Of a stretch of 64,000 nt of DNA, positions 26,042 to 36,018 are shown in pieces (the first letter of the stretch is position 1; each line of letters starts with the position of its first letter). A model generated the notes under the pieces. The model made no database searches. It saw nothing but the letters and a program-made list of their open reading frames with translations, and was not told the origin of the DNA. The DNA is from Stenotrophomonas nematodicola (GTDB lineage: Bacteria > Pseudomonadota > Gammaproteobacteria > Xanthomonadales > Xanthomonadaceae): NCBI RefSeq assembly GCF_009467805.1, contig NZ_WIAY01000006.1, forward strand, positions 186,001-250,000, read 5' to 3'. The translations under genes were made by a program, and so were the position numbers.

Positions 26042-26064
26042 CTTCTGTGATGTCTGGAGATTTC

Positions 26065-27606
26065 ATGAGCACTACCCTGACCCTGCACCCCGGCGCCGTG
26101 ACGCTGGCGCAATGGCGCGCGATCCACGACGGGGCGCGGGTGCGCCTGGACCCGGCTTCGGCCGGGGCCGTGCTGCGCAGCGCCCAGACCGTGGCGGCGA
26201 TCGTGGCCAAGGGCGAGCCGGTGTACGGCATCAACACCGGCTTCGGCAAGCTGGCCAGCGTGCGCATCGAGCGCGATGACCTGGAAACCCTCCAGCGCAA
26301 CATCGTGCTCTCGCACGCGGCCGGCGTTGGCGAGCCGATGCCTGCGCCCGTGGTACGCCTGATGATGGCGCTGAAACTGACCAGCCTGGCGCAGGGCGCG
26401 TCGGGCATCCGCCCGCAGACCCTGGCCTTGCTGGAAGCGTTCCTCCAGCACGACATCGTGCCGGTGATTCCGTGCCAGGGCTCGGTGGGCGCGTCCGGCG
26501 ACCTGGCACCGCTGTCGCACCTGGCCAGCGTGATGATCGGCGTCGGCGAAGCCTTTGTCGCCGGCGAGCGCCTGCCCGCCGCTGATGCGCTGGCCCGCTT
26601 CGGGCTGGCGCCACTGGTGCTGGGCGCCAAGGAAGGCCTGGCCCTGCTCAACGGCACCCAGTACTCCACTGCCTACGCGCTGGCCGGCCTGTTCGCGATC
26701 ACCACCGTCTTCCAGGCCGCCCTGGTCACCGGAGCATTGTCGGTGGAAGCGGCCAAGGGCTCGGATACGCCGTTCGATCCGCGCATCCATACCCTGCGCG
26801 GGCAGCATGGCCAGATTGCCACCGCCGCCGCGCTGCGCACCCTGATGCAGGGTTCGACGATCCGCGAATCGCACCGCGACAACGATGTGCGCGTGCAGGA
26901 CCCGTACTGCCTGCGTTGCCAGCCGCAGGTGATGGGCGCGGCCTACGACGTAATGCGCCAGGCTGCCACCACCCTGGCGATCGAAGCCAACGGCGTGTCC
27001 GACAACCCGCTGGTGTTCACCGACACCGGCGAAGCGCTGTCCGGCGGCAATTTCCACGCCGAGCCGGTGGCCTTCGCCGCCGACATGCTGGCGATGGCGG
27101 TCTGCGAGATCGGCTCGATCAGCGAGCGCCGCACCGCGATGCTGGTTGATCCGGCATTGTCCGGTCTGCCCGCCTTCCTGACCCCCAAGCCCGGCCTCAA
27201 CTCCGGCTTCATGATTCCGCAGGTCACCGCCGCCGCGCTGGTGTCGGAAAACAAGCAGCGTGCCTACCCGGCCAGCGTCGACTCGATTCCCACCTCGGCC
27301 AACCAGGAAGACCACGTGTCGATGGCCGCGCACGGCGCCCGGCGCCTGCTGGCGATGGCCGAGAACGCGGCCAACGTGGTGGGCATCGAGCTGCTGGCCG
27401 CCGCGCAGGGCTGCGACTTCCACGCCCCGCTGCGTTCCAGCACCGCGCTGGAAGGCGTGCGCGCGCGCCTGCGTGCGCAGGTGCCGACCCTGCAGGACGA
27501 CCGCTACTTCCACCCGGACATGGTGGCCGCCACCACCCTGGTGCGCAGCGGCGCGCTGGCCGAAGGGCTGGCCGACGTGCTGCCGCAGGTGGAGCCGCTG
27601 GCATGA
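26065..27606 (+). CDS. hutH: Histidine ammonia-lyase
   Basis: A 513-aa enzyme that removes ammonia from L-histidine to give urocanate, the pathway inducer. The Ala-Ser-Gly triad that self-condenses to the MIO electrophile is in [14 protein letters not shown] near residue 145. [11 protein letters not shown] near 53, [10 protein letters not shown] near 198 and [13 protein letters not shown] near 330 are also typical. ATG 26065 follows GGAG. The stop overlaps the hutG start (ATGA at 27603), implying coupling. Confidence 0.98.
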   Translation: MSTTLTLHPGAVTLAQWRAIHDGARVRLDPASAGAVLRSAQTVAAIVAKGEPVYGINTGFGKLASVRIERDDLETLQRNIVLSHAAGVGEPMPAPVVRLMMALKLTSLAQGASGIRPQTLALLEAFLQHDIVPVIPCQGSVGASGDLAPLSHLASVMIGVGEAFVAGERLPAADALARFGLAPLVLGAKEGLALLNGTQYSTAYALAGLFAITTVFQAALVTGALSVEAAKGSDTPFDPRIHTLRGQHGQIATAAALRTLMQGSTIRESHRDNDVRVQDPYCLRCQPQVMGAAYDVMRQAATTLAIEANGVSDNPLVFTDTGEALSGGNFHAEPVAFAADMLAMAVCEIGSISERRTAMLVDPALSGLPAFLTPKPGLNSGFMIPQVTAAALVSENKQRAYPASVDSIPTSANQEDHVSMAAHGARRLLAMAENAANVVGIELLAAAQGCDFHAPLRSSTALEGVRARLRAQVPTLQDDRYFHPDMVAATTLVRSGALAEGLADVLPQVEPLA

Positions 27607-28457
27607 ACACCCGGCCCGACTGGCTGCAGGTGCATGAAGGTGACGCACCGCTGATTGTCAGCTTCCCGCACACCGGCAGCGACCTGCCCGAGGACCTGGC
27701 CAGCCGCTTCGTCTCGCCGTGGCTGGCCCGCCGCGATGCCGACTGGTGGGTGCACGACCTGTACGAGTTCGCCCGCGGCATGGGCGCCACCACGGTGCGC
27801 TCGGCCATCTCGCGCTCGGTGATCGATCTCAACCGCGATCCCAGCGGCGTATCGCTGTACCCGGGGCAGAACACCACCGGACTGTGCCCGCTGACCACCT
27901 TCGACAACCAGCCGCTGTATCGCCCGGGCATGGCACCGGACGAGGCGGAGATCGCGCGCCGCCGCGACACCTACTTCGCGCCATACCACGACGCGCTCGC
28001 CGCGCAGATCGCACGCCTGCGCCAGCGCCACGGCACCGTCGTGGTGTACGACGCGCATTCGATCCGCTCGCGCATCCCGCACCTGTTCGATGGCGAGCTG
28101 CCGCAGTTCAACCTCGGCACCGCCGGCCCCTCCGGCGCACCGGATACGTCCTGCGACAACGCGCTCAGCGACGTCGTGGAGAACCTGTGCCGCATCAGCG
28201 GCATGCCGCAGGTGCGCAACGGCCGCTTCAAAGGCGGCTGGATCACCCGCCACTACAGCGACATCCCCGGCGGCGTGCACAGCCTGCAGATGGAACTGGC
28301 CTGCCGTGGCTACATGTCCGAGCCGGCCCCGGACCAGCTGGACGAGCACAGCTGGCCCACTCCACTCGACCCCGACCACGCCGCACACCTGCGCCGCACC
28401 CTGGCGCAGGTGCTGACGGCCTGCCTTGACTTCGCGACCAACCGGAGCGCCGCATGA
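27603..28457 (+). CDS. hutG: N-formylglutamate deformylase
   Basis: A 284-aa amidohydrolase of the N-formylglutamate amidohydrolase family; it releases formate from the HutF product to give glutamate. [15 protein letters not shown] near residue 17 holds a metal-binding His, [17 protein letters not shown] near 145 a second, and [22 protein letters not shown] near 215 the substrate-binding region. It overlaps hutH by 4 bp and hutU by 4 bp, making hutHGU a tightly coupled unit. Confidence 0.96.
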   Translation: MNTRPDWLQVHEGDAPLIVSFPHTGSDLPEDLASRFVSPWLARRDADWWVHDLYEFARGMGATTVRSAISRSVIDLNRDPSGVSLYPGQNTTGLCPLTTFDNQPLYRPGMAPDEAEIARRRDTYFAPYHDALAAQIARLRQRHGTVVVYDAHSIRSRIPHLFDGELPQFNLGTAGPSGAPDTSCDNALSDVVENLCRISGMPQVRNGRFKGGWITRHYSDIPGGVHSLQMELACRGYMSEPAPDQLDEHSWPTPLDPDHAAHLRRTLAQVLTACLDFATNRSAA

Positions 28458-30118
28458 CCCGCAACGACCCGTCCCGCACCATCACCGCGCCCACCGGCAC
28501 CACCCTCACCGCGAAAAGCTGGCTGACCGAAGCGCCGCTGCGCATGCTCATGAACAACCTCCATCCGGACGTGGCCGAGCGCCCGCAGGAACTGGTGGTG
28601 TACGGCGGCATCGGCCGTGCCGCGCGCGACTGGGAGAGTTTCGACGCCATCGTCGACACACTCACGCGCATGGACGACGACCAGACCCTGCTGGTGCAGT
28701 CCGGCAAGCCGGTGGGTGTGTTCCGCACCCATGCCGATGCGCCGCGCGTGCTGATCGCCAACTCCAACCTGGTGCCGCGCTGGGCCAACTGGGACCACTT
28801 CAACGAGCTCGACAGGAAGGGGCTGGCGATGTACGGCCAGATGACGGCCGGCAGCTGGATCTACATCGGCGCGCAGGGCATCGTGCAGGGCACCTACGAG
28901 ACGTTCGTGGAAATGGGCCGCCAGCATTACAACGGCAGCCTGGCCGGCAAGTGGCTGTTCACCGGCGGGCTGGGCGGCATGGGCGGCGCACAGCCCCTCG
29001 CCGCGGTAATGGCCGGCGCCTCGTGCCTGGCGGTGGAATGCCGCAAGAGCAGCATCGACATGCGCCTGCGCACCGGCTACCTGGACACCTGGACCGACAA
29101 CCTGGACGAAGCGCTGCGCCTGATCGAGGCATCGTGCACCGCGAAGAAGCCGCTGTCGGTCGGCCTGCTCGGCAATGTCGCCGACGTGCTGGACGAACTG
29201 CTGGTGCGCGGTGTCAAACCGGACCTGCTCACTGACCAGACCTCCGCGCACGACCCGGTCAACGGCTACCTGCCGCAGGACTGGACCGTGGAGGAATGGG
29301 ACGACAAGCGCGTGAGCGCGCCCAAGACCGTGGAAAAGGCCGCACGCGCCTCGATGGCCAACCATATCCGCGCCATGCTCGCGTTCCACGCGCTGGGCGT
29401 GCCGACCGTGGATTACGGCAACAACCTGCGCCAGATGGCGCTGGAAGAAGGCGTGGAGAACGCGTTCGACTTCCCCGGTTTCGTTCCCGCCTACATCCGC
29501 CCGCTGTTCTGCCGCGGCATCGGCCCGTTCCGCTGGGCCGCGCTGAGCGGCGACCCGGAGGACATCGCCAGGACCGATGCCAAGGTCAAGGAACTGATTC
29601 CGGACAATCCGCACCTGCACCGCTGGCTGGACATGGCCGCCGAGAAGATCAGATTCCAGGGCCTGCCGGCGCGCATCTGCTGGGTTGGCCTGGGCGACCG
29701 CGACCGGTTGGGCCTGGCCTTCAACGAGATGGTCGCCAACGGCGAGCTGAAGGCCCCGGTGGTGATCGGCCGCGATCATCTGGACAGCGGCAGCGTCGCC
29801 TCGCCGAACCGCGAAACCGAAGCGATGCGCGACGGCTCCGACGCGGTCTCCGACTGGCCGTTGCTCAATGCCCTGCTCAACACGGCCAGCGGTGCCACCT
29901 GGGTGTCACTGCACCACGGCGGCGGCGTCGGCATGGGCTTCTCGCAGCACGCCGGCATGGTGATCGTCTGCGATGGCACCGAGGCGGCCGCCAAGCGCAT
30001 CGCACGGGTGCTGTGGAACGACCCGGCCACGGGCGTGATGCGCCACGCCGATGCCGGGTATGAAATCGCGCTGGACTGCGCGAAGGAGAAGGGGTTGGAT
30101 CTGCCCGGGATTCTCTGA
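28454..30118 (+). CDS. hutU: Urocanate hydratase
   Basis: A 554-aa NAD-dependent hydratase that converts urocanate to imidazolone propionate. It is full length with family signatures: [20 protein letters not shown] near residue 31, [13 protein letters not shown] near 173 (NAD-binding loop), [14 protein letters not shown] near 262 and the Cys-containing region [13 protein letters not shown] near 350. The gene overlaps hutG by 4 bp. A 9-bp hairpin follows the stop at once. Confidence 0.98.
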   Translation: MTRNDPSRTITAPTGTTLTAKSWLTEAPLRMLMNNLHPDVAERPQELVVYGGIGRAARDWESFDAIVDTLTRMDDDQTLLVQSGKPVGVFRTHADAPRVLIANSNLVPRWANWDHFNELDRKGLAMYGQMTAGSWIYIGAQGIVQGTYETFVEMGRQHYNGSLAGKWLFTGGLGGMGGAQPLAAVMAGASCLAVECRKSSIDMRLRTGYLDTWTDNLDEALRLIEASCTAKKPLSVGLLGNVADVLDELLVRGVKPDLLTDQTSAHDPVNGYLPQDWTVEEWDDKRVSAPKTVEKAARASMANHIRAMLAFHALGVPTVDYGNNLRQMALEEGVENAFDFPGFVPAYIRPLFCRGIGPFRWAALSGDPEDIARTDAKVKELIPDNPHLHRWLDMAAEKIRFQGLPARICWVGLGDRDRLGLAFNEMVANGELKAPVVIGRDHLDSGSVASPNRETEAMRDGSDAVSDWPLLNALLNTASGATWVSLHHGGGVGMGFSQHAGMVIVCDGTEAAAKRIARVLWNDPATGVMRHADAGYEIALDCAKEKGLDLPGIL

Positions 30119-30124
30119 AAGCGC

Positions 30125-30145
30125 GTGCGGACCAGCGGTCCGCAC
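30125..30145 (+). terminator. Hairpin after hutU, weak terminator candidate
   Basis: GTGCGGACC and GGTCCGCAC form a perfect 9-bp stem with loop AGC, seven bases after the hutU stop. No T-run follows, so it may stabilise the 3' end rather than terminate. Confidence 0.4.
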
Positions 30146-30259
30146 CGCCCCGGGGGAGATGACGTTTTCCGCCCACCCTGTTAACTTGCGCACCCCATTC
30201 GCAGTTGACAGGGTTGCGCGCTCGCGCGTGGCCGGTCGCTACCATCCGATCCCGCACGC

Positions 30260-32368
30260 ATGACTGTTTCCCCCCGCCCCACCCCGTCCCTGCTCGCCAC
30301 CGCCCTGCTCGTCAGCTTTGCTGCCAGCGCCGCCCACGCCGCCCCGCAGGCCACCACGCTGGACGCGGTCAACGTGACCGCCGCCAGCGAGACCGACCAG
30401 GCCCGCGCCGCGCTCAAGCGCGTTCCCGGCGCCGGCAACGTCATCGACGTGGCCAACGCCGACCGCCGCCTCGCAAGCAGCGCCGATGTACTGGCCTACC
30501 AGCCCGGCATCAGTGCCCAGTCGCCGGGCAACGAAGGCACCCGGGTGTCCATCCGTGGCTCGGGCATCAACCGCGGCCCCGGCGCGCATGCCTCCGGCAT
30601 CGCAGTCTCGCTCGACGGCCTGCCGCTGACCGGCCCGGGCGGTACCCCGTACGAACTGCTGGAGCCGCTGTGGCTGAGCCGCGTCGACGTACTGCGCGGT
30701 GCCAACGGCATCGAACGCGGCGCGCTGGCGCTGGGCGGGGCGATCAACTACGTCAGCCGCAGCGGTCGCGATTCGGCCGGGCTGGACCTGCAGTACGACG
30801 CCGGCAGCCGCGGCTACCAGAAACGCAGCGTGGGGTACGGCGGCGTCAGCGGCGCAGTCGACTACCACCTCGCCTACACCGATACCGAATTCGACGGCTA
30901 CCAGCGCCATGCCCGCGGCGACGGCAAGGGCGCGATGGCCAACCTCGGCTGGCAGATCACCCCAACTCTGGAAACGCGCTTCTTCGTGCGCTACCGCGAG
31001 ACCAATCACGAAACGCCGGGGCGCCTCACCCGCGACCAGATCCGCAACGATCCGCGCGCGGCCAACCCGGCCAACCTGGCCATCGACGCGCACCGCCCGC
31101 AGCCGGGCAGCACCTGGATCGGCAACATGACCACCTGGCAGATCGATGACGCATCGTCGCTGCAGGCCGGGCTGGTGTACCACCACTACCCGATGGACCT
31201 GAACGAAAGCCTGTACCGCCAGCAGCTGGACTACACCAACCTCAATGCGACCGTGGACTACCGTCACCGGCATCGCCTGCTCGGCCGCGACAGCGTGACC
31301 ACGGTGGGCCTGCGCATCGCCCACGATCTGGATGCCGATGTGCGCGAAACGCTGCGCTTTGCCAGCAACGGCTATCCCGCCGGCACCCACACGCGCGACT
31401 TCTCCCACCACGGCACCGACAGCACGCTGCACGTAGCCAACGATCTCGTCCTCACCGACACCCTGCGCCTGCAGACCGGGCTGGCCCTGATCCAGACCCG
31501 TCGCGACGTGCAGGTGACGTGGCCCTCCACCCCCGGGCGTCTCAACGAGCGCAGCTGGGATTACGCGCCACGCCTGGGCGTCACCTGGCAGCAGACGCCG
31601 GCGACGCAGTGGTTCGGCAACCTGAGCCGGTCGGTGGAACCGGCGCATCCGTGGTCGATGATCTGGGGCTCCAACCAGTACTTCGCGCCGGGCAACGGCG
31701 CCTCCAGCGGGCGCCAGCGCGCACCGGTGCCGCTGGACAACCAGACCGCGACGACGCTGGAGCTGGGCGCGCGCGGCGAAAGCGCACTTGGCCGATGGGA
31801 GCTCACCGGCTACTACGCGCACGTGCTGCACGAACTGCTGAGCGTGGAAGTGCAGCCGGTACCGAACCTGTTCGTGGCCGAGAACAACGCCAGCCCCACC
31901 GTGCACCGCGGCATCGAAGCTGCGCTGGACAGCGCGCTGTGGCACGGCAGCGACGGCACGCTGTCGCTGCGCCAGGCCTACACCTTCAGCGATTTCCGCT
32001 ACCGCCACGACGCCCGCTTCGGCGACAACCGCCTGCCCGGCCTGCCGCGCCACTACTACCAGGCCGAACTGCGCTACGCACACCCCACCGGCTTCTATGC
32101 TGCGCTGAACACCGGGTACGCCTCGCGGATGTTCGTGGACTACGCCAACACCTTCAGCGCCGACAGCCATCTGATCTTCGGCAGCCGCGTGGGCTTCGAT
32201 GCGCCTGGCGGCCGCTGGCAGGCGTGGGCCGAACTGCGCAACCTCACCGACCGCCACTACGCCGCTACCGTCACGCCCGGCTACAACGACGCCGGCAAGG
32301 ACGTGGCGCGCTCCACGCCTGGCGAGGGGCGCGGCGTGTATGCCGGGCTGCGCTGGCGCTTTGATTGA
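30260..32368 (+). CDS. TonB-dependent outer-membrane receptor
   Basis: A 702-aa receptor with a signal peptide (LLATALLVSFAASAAHA), a candidate TonB box (TTLDAVNV, about 32-39), a plug domain (SADVLAYQPGISAQ; VSIRGSGINRG; DVLRGANGIERGALALGGAINYVS) and a 22-strand-type barrel ending in an aromatic residue (YAGLRWRFD region). The plug resembles iron-siderophore receptors (FecA/FhuE-like), but the substrate cannot be read from sequence. It lies 141 bp after hutU on the same strand, so it may belong to the histidine locus or be independently regulated. Confidence 0.92.
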   Translation: MTVSPRPTPSLLATALLVSFAASAAHAAPQATTLDAVNVTAASETDQARAALKRVPGAGNVIDVANADRRLASSADVLAYQPGISAQSPGNEGTRVSIRGSGINRGPGAHASGIAVSLDGLPLTGPGGTPYELLEPLWLSRVDVLRGANGIERGALALGGAINYVSRSGRDSAGLDLQYDAGSRGYQKRSVGYGGVSGAVDYHLAYTDTEFDGYQRHARGDGKGAMANLGWQITPTLETRFFVRYRETNHETPGRLTRDQIRNDPRAANPANLAIDAHRPQPGSTWIGNMTTWQIDDASSLQAGLVYHHYPMDLNESLYRQQLDYTNLNATVDYRHRHRLLGRDSVTTVGLRIAHDLDADVRETLRFASNGYPAGTHTRDFSHHGTDSTLHVANDLVLTDTLRLQTGLALIQTRRDVQVTWPSTPGRLNERSWDYAPRLGVTWQQTPATQWFGNLSRSVEPAHPWSMIWGSNQYFAPGNGASSGRQRAPVPLDNQTATTLELGARGESALGRWELTGYYAHVLHELLSVEVQPVPNLFVAENNASPTVHRGIEAALDSALWHGSDGTLSLRQAYTFSDFRYRHDARFGDNRLPGLPRHYYQAELRYAHPTGFYAALNTGYASRMFVDYANTFSADSHLIFGSRVGFDAPGGRWQAWAELRNLTDRHYAATVTPGYNDAGKDVARSTPGEGRGVYAGLRWRFD

Positions 32369-32455
32369 GCAGCATCGGCCGGTCCGACCAGCGCTTGATC
32401 TTGCTCAACCAGGTTCAGCACACTCGCTGGTTTCAGCTGGCAAGGAGTGACTGTC

Positions 32456-33292
32456 GTGGATAGAGCCTGGGTACAGAAGGTGATTTCCGTGCTTTCGGTG
32501 GCGCGGCGTTCTGATCTCACGTTTTACGACGCTATTGAGGCCAGGGGCGCCAATCTACCCAGCAAGCTCTACAAGCTCAGGGGCTGCACCGACTTTTCGT
32601 TCGAGAACCTGGCCAACGCGACGATTCACCTGAGCCCGGCCAGCGAGTTCAATGACCCGTATGACACCGCATTCTGCGCGGACCCAGGCTTCCTGAGCCG
32701 CAACTCCTTCGTATTCGGCGCGCCTGACAACAACAACGCAGATGACCGTCTTCAGCAGGGTTCGGCGCCTCCGAACAGCCTGTCCGTCCTCGTCGATGAA
32801 CTGCGGGATTCCTACAAGATCTGCAGCTTCACCGAGCGCCTTGATTCCATCCTCATGTGGAGCCACTACGCCGACAACCATCGCGGATTCGCGATGGAGT
32901 ACGACTTCACGACCTGCCACCGGAATGACTACCCGTCACTGTGTCTCTGGCCTGTTGCCTACACGGACTGCCTTCTGGACATCACCGAGGTCCTTGCCGC
33001 TGCGATGAACGACAAGGACGACGTCAATCATGCCTTCACGATGGCAGCGTCCCTGTGCAAGGCCAGGGATTGGACGTACGAGCAGGAATGGAGAATCGTG
33101 TATCCCGACGACCGAACCCGCCGGTGCATGGCACTTCCCGCGCCGTTGAAGGCAGTTCATCTCGGCGCGAGGATATCGGCCGACAACGCATCGCGCATCC
33201 GAGATATCTGTGCTGCGAGTGGTATCCCGGTGCATACGATGGCCTTGTCACGGCAGGAGTACCGAATGGAATCCCACCTCCCGGCCGGGTAG
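32456..33292 (+). CDS. DUF2971-family protein, likely horizontally acquired
   Basis: A 278-aa protein with DUF2971 features: LYKLRGCTDFSFENLANATIHLSPASEFNDPYD near the N-terminus, then ICSFTERLDSILMWSHYADNHRGFAMEYD and WTYEQEWRIVY near the C-terminus. The start GTG 32456 has AAGGAG 8 nt upstream, better than GTG 32447. Members are common in defence and mobile regions, but their activity is not established. Codon choice and composition are clearly less GC-rich than in the flanking genes, which suggests transfer. It stands alone between the receptor gene and a convergent membrane gene. Confidence 0.75.
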   Translation: MDRAWVQKVISVLSVARRSDLTFYDAIEARGANLPSKLYKLRGCTDFSFENLANATIHLSPASEFNDPYDTAFCADPGFLSRNSFVFGAPDNNNADDRLQQGSAPPNSLSVLVDELRDSYKICSFTERLDSILMWSHYADNHRGFAMEYDFTTCHRNDYPSLCLWPVAYTDCLLDITEVLAAAMNDKDDVNHAFTMAASLCKARDWTYEQEWRIVYPDDRTRRCMALPAPLKAVHLGARISADNASRIRDICAASGIPVHTMALSRQEYRMESHLPAG

Positions 33293-33347
33293 AAGATGCC
33301 GTTCGCATGCCACAGCCGGTGCGCGGTGACGTGGCAGGGCGCCGGGA

Positions 33348-33731
33348 TCAGATGGCCGCGTTGACCGCCATCATCGGCAGGTACAGGGCAAAGATGGTCA
33401 CGGGCGCGGCGATGAACACGGTGCAGATGCCGATCAGGCCGATCAGGAGGTGCCAGCCCGGTTTGCGTGGACCGAAGGCCCACATCGCGCCCAGCACAAG
33501 CGGGGCGAGCCACACCAGCGGCGCGCCGCTGGCAAACGCCCGCGTGACCAAGGGCGGCACAACGCCGATCGACTGGAACGCGTCGGAAAACGCCGGGTAT
33601 ACCCAGGCGCGGATCACGGTCACAGCGACCGCCGTCACCGTTGCGCTGGCGGTTCCCAGCAGCGCCCAGACCCTGCCAGCCAGGGCGATCGAGGGACGGA
33701 AGCGGGGGATCTCGGGCGGTTCAGGGCGCAT
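33348..33731 (-). CDS. Hypothetical inner-membrane protein
   Basis: A 127-aa protein starting MRPEPPEIPRFRPS with three or four hydrophobic segments ([61 protein letters not shown]). An upstream extension to 33800 is basic and lacks membrane character, so ATG 33731 is chosen. No domain recognised. It converges with the DUF2971 gene and is divergent from the gene at 33844. Confidence 0.6.
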   Translation of the reverse strand: MRPEPPEIPRFRPSIALAGRVWALLGTASATVTAVAVTVIRAWVYPAFSDAFQSIGVVPPLVTRAFASGAPLVWLAPLVLGAMWAFGPRKPGWHLLIGLIGICTVFIAAPVTIFALYLPMMAVNAAI

Positions 33732-33843
33732 GCCAGCGGATCTTAGAAGAGCAGCCGCGTGCCAACAAGCACCGCGCCATCTGCGGCGCGCGCGTGGCAT
33801 GCGACACTCGCCGCTCCGTTCGACATTGCCGGCAAGGACGCAC

Positions 33844-34845
33844 GTGATCGTTCCCGACTACTGGGCCGAAGCCCGCCTGCAGCTCAAGCAGCAGCGCCGC
33901 AGCATCACCGTGACCCGCATGGGCTGGTCCGACGACAGCGAGGCCGCCGCGCAGGCGCATGCCGACGTGCGCGCCCGCGAGGCGCTCGCGGCGATCCTGG
34001 CCGGCAACGACCTCCCCCGGCAGGAGCGACGCACCCCTTATGGACTGGAAGGCGTACCGATCCGCGAGCAGATCGTGTCGCGCCACGGCGATGTGGTGGT
34101 GACCCGCAACAGCTATGGCGCCCTGTGCCTGAACACTCCGGACGTGCTGTTCGGTGATGTGGACTTTGAATCGCCCCCCGGCGGATTTGCACTGGACCTG
34201 AAAGGTGCCCTGCTGCTCTGGGCGGGCGTGGCGATGGTCGTGGGCGCCGCGTGGCAGGGCGTGCCCGGCCTCGGACGGGCCATCCCGGCAGTGGTGGTGG
34301 CCACGCTGGTGGTGATCGTCGCCAACGCCGTGGTGGCGGCCATCAAGCGCCGCGCGTTCGCCAACGCGGGCGGCGTGGAGGCCCGGGCGATGGCGCGGGT
34401 GGAGGCCTTCGCCCGGCAGCACCCGGACTGGCACCTGCGCGTGTATCGCACGCCAGCCGGGCTGCGCGTGCTGGCGATGCACGCCACATTCCTGCCGGAC
34501 GACCCGGCGGTTGCCGGGTTCTTCGGCGCGCTGCGCGGCGACCCGCTGTATGCGCGGATGTGTGCGCTGCAGCGCTGCTTCCGTGCACGCCTGACGCCCA
34601 AACCGTGGCGGATCGGCATCGCCCGCCATGTGCGTCCGGCGTCGGCGGCGTGGACGCCGGCACAGGCACAGTTGCCCGACCGGCTGGCCTGGATCGCCGA
34701 GTACGAACGCCGTGCGGCGGCATTCGCTGCCTGCCGTTACCTGCGCACGCTCGGCGAAGCCAACCGCACCGATGCCCGGGCCGAGGCGGTGCGCGAGCTG
34801 CACGACCGCCTCACCCGCGCCGAGGCGACGCTGCCGCTGGCCTGA
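33844..34845 (+). CDS. Conserved hypothetical protein with two membrane helices
   Basis: A 333-aa protein from GTG 33844 (AAGGA upstream). The N-terminal 110 residues are soluble (VPDYWAEARLQLKQQRRSITVTRMGWSDDSEAAAQAHADVR split over a helix-rich domain), followed by a helical hairpin in the membrane (ALLLWAGVAMVVGAAW; AIPAVVVATLVVIVANAVVAAI, about 120-160), then a domain with HPDWHLRVYRTPAGLRVLAMHATF and a long C-terminal helix. I do not recognise an enzyme motif. The 252-bp gap that follows (34846-35097) shows no feature I can support. Confidence 0.65.
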   Translation: MIVPDYWAEARLQLKQQRRSITVTRMGWSDDSEAAAQAHADVRAREALAAILAGNDLPRQERRTPYGLEGVPIREQIVSRHGDVVVTRNSYGALCLNTPDVLFGDVDFESPPGGFALDLKGALLLWAGVAMVVGAAWQGVPGLGRAIPAVVVATLVVIVANAVVAAIKRRAFANAGGVEARAMARVEAFARQHPDWHLRVYRTPAGLRVLAMHATFLPDDPAVAGFFGALRGDPLYARMCALQRCFRARLTPKPWRIGIARHVRPASAAWTPAQAQLPDRLAWIAEYERRAAAFAACRYLRTLGEANRTDARAEAVRELHDRLTRAEATLPLA

Positions 34846-35097
34846 GCGGATACGTGGGGACGGCACCTGCGGCATGGCGCGCACAGACGTCTCCGCCGAC
34901 CCGTGTGCTGGTCGGCAGCGTGGCATCCACTGCCTCGGCGAGCAGTCACCCGCAGATGTCCTTCGCCCCGGCGGTTGACGTTGAACGGGCCACGCCGGTG
35001 CTGGCGGGTGTCGCGGGACGGCGGGGCAGACACGCGGTGACCGGTTTCTGTACGTGGCCGCTGGAAACGCGGCCGCCTGCGGCAACCACGCGCGCCG

Positions 35098-35901
35098 TTA
35101 TCGCCCCAGCGCCTCGGCGATGGCCTGCTCGGCCAGCGGCGCCATGCGCGCATACCCGGCCGGCGTGGGGTGCACGCCATCGGTGGCCAGGACAGGATCG
35201 AGCCCACCGTCGGCATTGGCCAGCGCGCGGTAGTAATCCAGATACACAACGCCCTGGTCGCGCGCATAGCGCTGCAGGGCGGCGTTGAGCGCCCGCACCT
35301 TCGGTGCCGGATGCACGCCGGGCTGCCACGGATACTCGCTGACCGGCAGCACCGAGGCCAGCACGACACCAATGCCATGCGCCTGCGCCAGCTCGCGCAT
35401 GGCATGCAGGTTGTCTTCGATCATCGCCTGGGTGGCCGGGCCGGTATTGCCGGCGATGTCGTTGGTGCCGGCCAGGATCACCACGACCGCCGGTTGCAGG
35501 GCGATCACGTCCTGGCGGAACCGCAGCAGCATCTGTGCGGTGGTCTGCCCGGAAATGCCGCGGTTGACGTAGCCCTTGCCTGGGAAGAACGTGCCGCTGC
35601 CGGTGGGCCCCCAGCCCTCGGTGATGGAATCACCGAAGAACACCACACGCGGCTGCCCCGGCTGCGCCACCGGCAGCGCCGCGTTTTCCGCGCGATAACG
35701 CTCCAGTTGCGGCCAGTCGCGCAGTTGCTGCTGGAGGTAGCGGACCTGGTCCGGCGTGAGCGCTTCCGCAGGCGTCACGTACAGCGGATTGACCGCCGGC
35801 GGGTCGATCGGCGGCGCATCCGCGGCTGCACAGCCGGACAGCGGCGCCCCGAGCAGGGCGAAGGCGGCGGTCAGGGCCACGGTGTGTGCCGACTGCGGCA
35901 T
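35098..35901 (-). CDS. SGNH/GDSL hydrolase lipoprotein
   Basis: A 267-aa esterase-type protein. The signal peptide ends in lipobox LSGC (Cys at residue 24), so it is probably a lipoprotein. All four SGNH blocks are visible: FFGDSITEGW (block I, Ser nucleophile near 93), NRGISGQTT (block II, Gly), LAGTNDIAGN (block III, Asn) and DGVHPTPAGY (block V, Asp and His). Such enzymes deacylate lipids, sugars or peptidoglycan; the substrate is unknown. It is downstream of, and on the same strand as, the S9 peptidase gene. Confidence 0.9.
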   Translation of the reverse strand: MPQSAHTVALTAAFALLGAPLSGCAAADAPPIDPPAVNPLYVTPAEALTPDQVRYLQQQLRDWPQLERYRAENAALPVAQPGQPRVVFFGDSITEGWGPTGSGTFFPGKGYVNRGISGQTTAQMLLRFRQDVIALQPAVVVILAGTNDIAGNTGPATQAMIEDNLHAMRELAQAHGIGVVLASVLPVSEYPWQPGVHPAPKVRALNAALQRYARDQGVVYLDYYRALANADGGLDPVLATDGVHPTPAGYARMAPLAEQAIAEALGR

Positions 35902-35970
35902 GGCGGTTGCTCCGGTTCGATGCGAACGGCAAGTCTACCGCCGGTTGCCCCTGCATCGCGCCCAGACGCA

Positions 35971-36000
35971 GACGGCCGCACCCCGCGGGATGCGGCCGTC
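35971..36000 (-). terminator. GC-rich hairpin after the S9 peptidase gene
   Basis: GACGGCCGCA and TGCGGCCGTC form a perfect 10-bp stem with a 10-nt loop, 19 bases beyond the stop of the peptidase gene. There is no T-run, so the terminator call is tentative. Confidence 0.4.
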
Positions 36001-36018
36001 GCGTGCGTCAGCGCGCCG

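Noticed and set aside
34846..35097. Possible small gene between the membrane protein and the SGNH hydrolase
   Set aside because: Frames there are continuations of shadows and have no start or ribosome site; left as unassigned.
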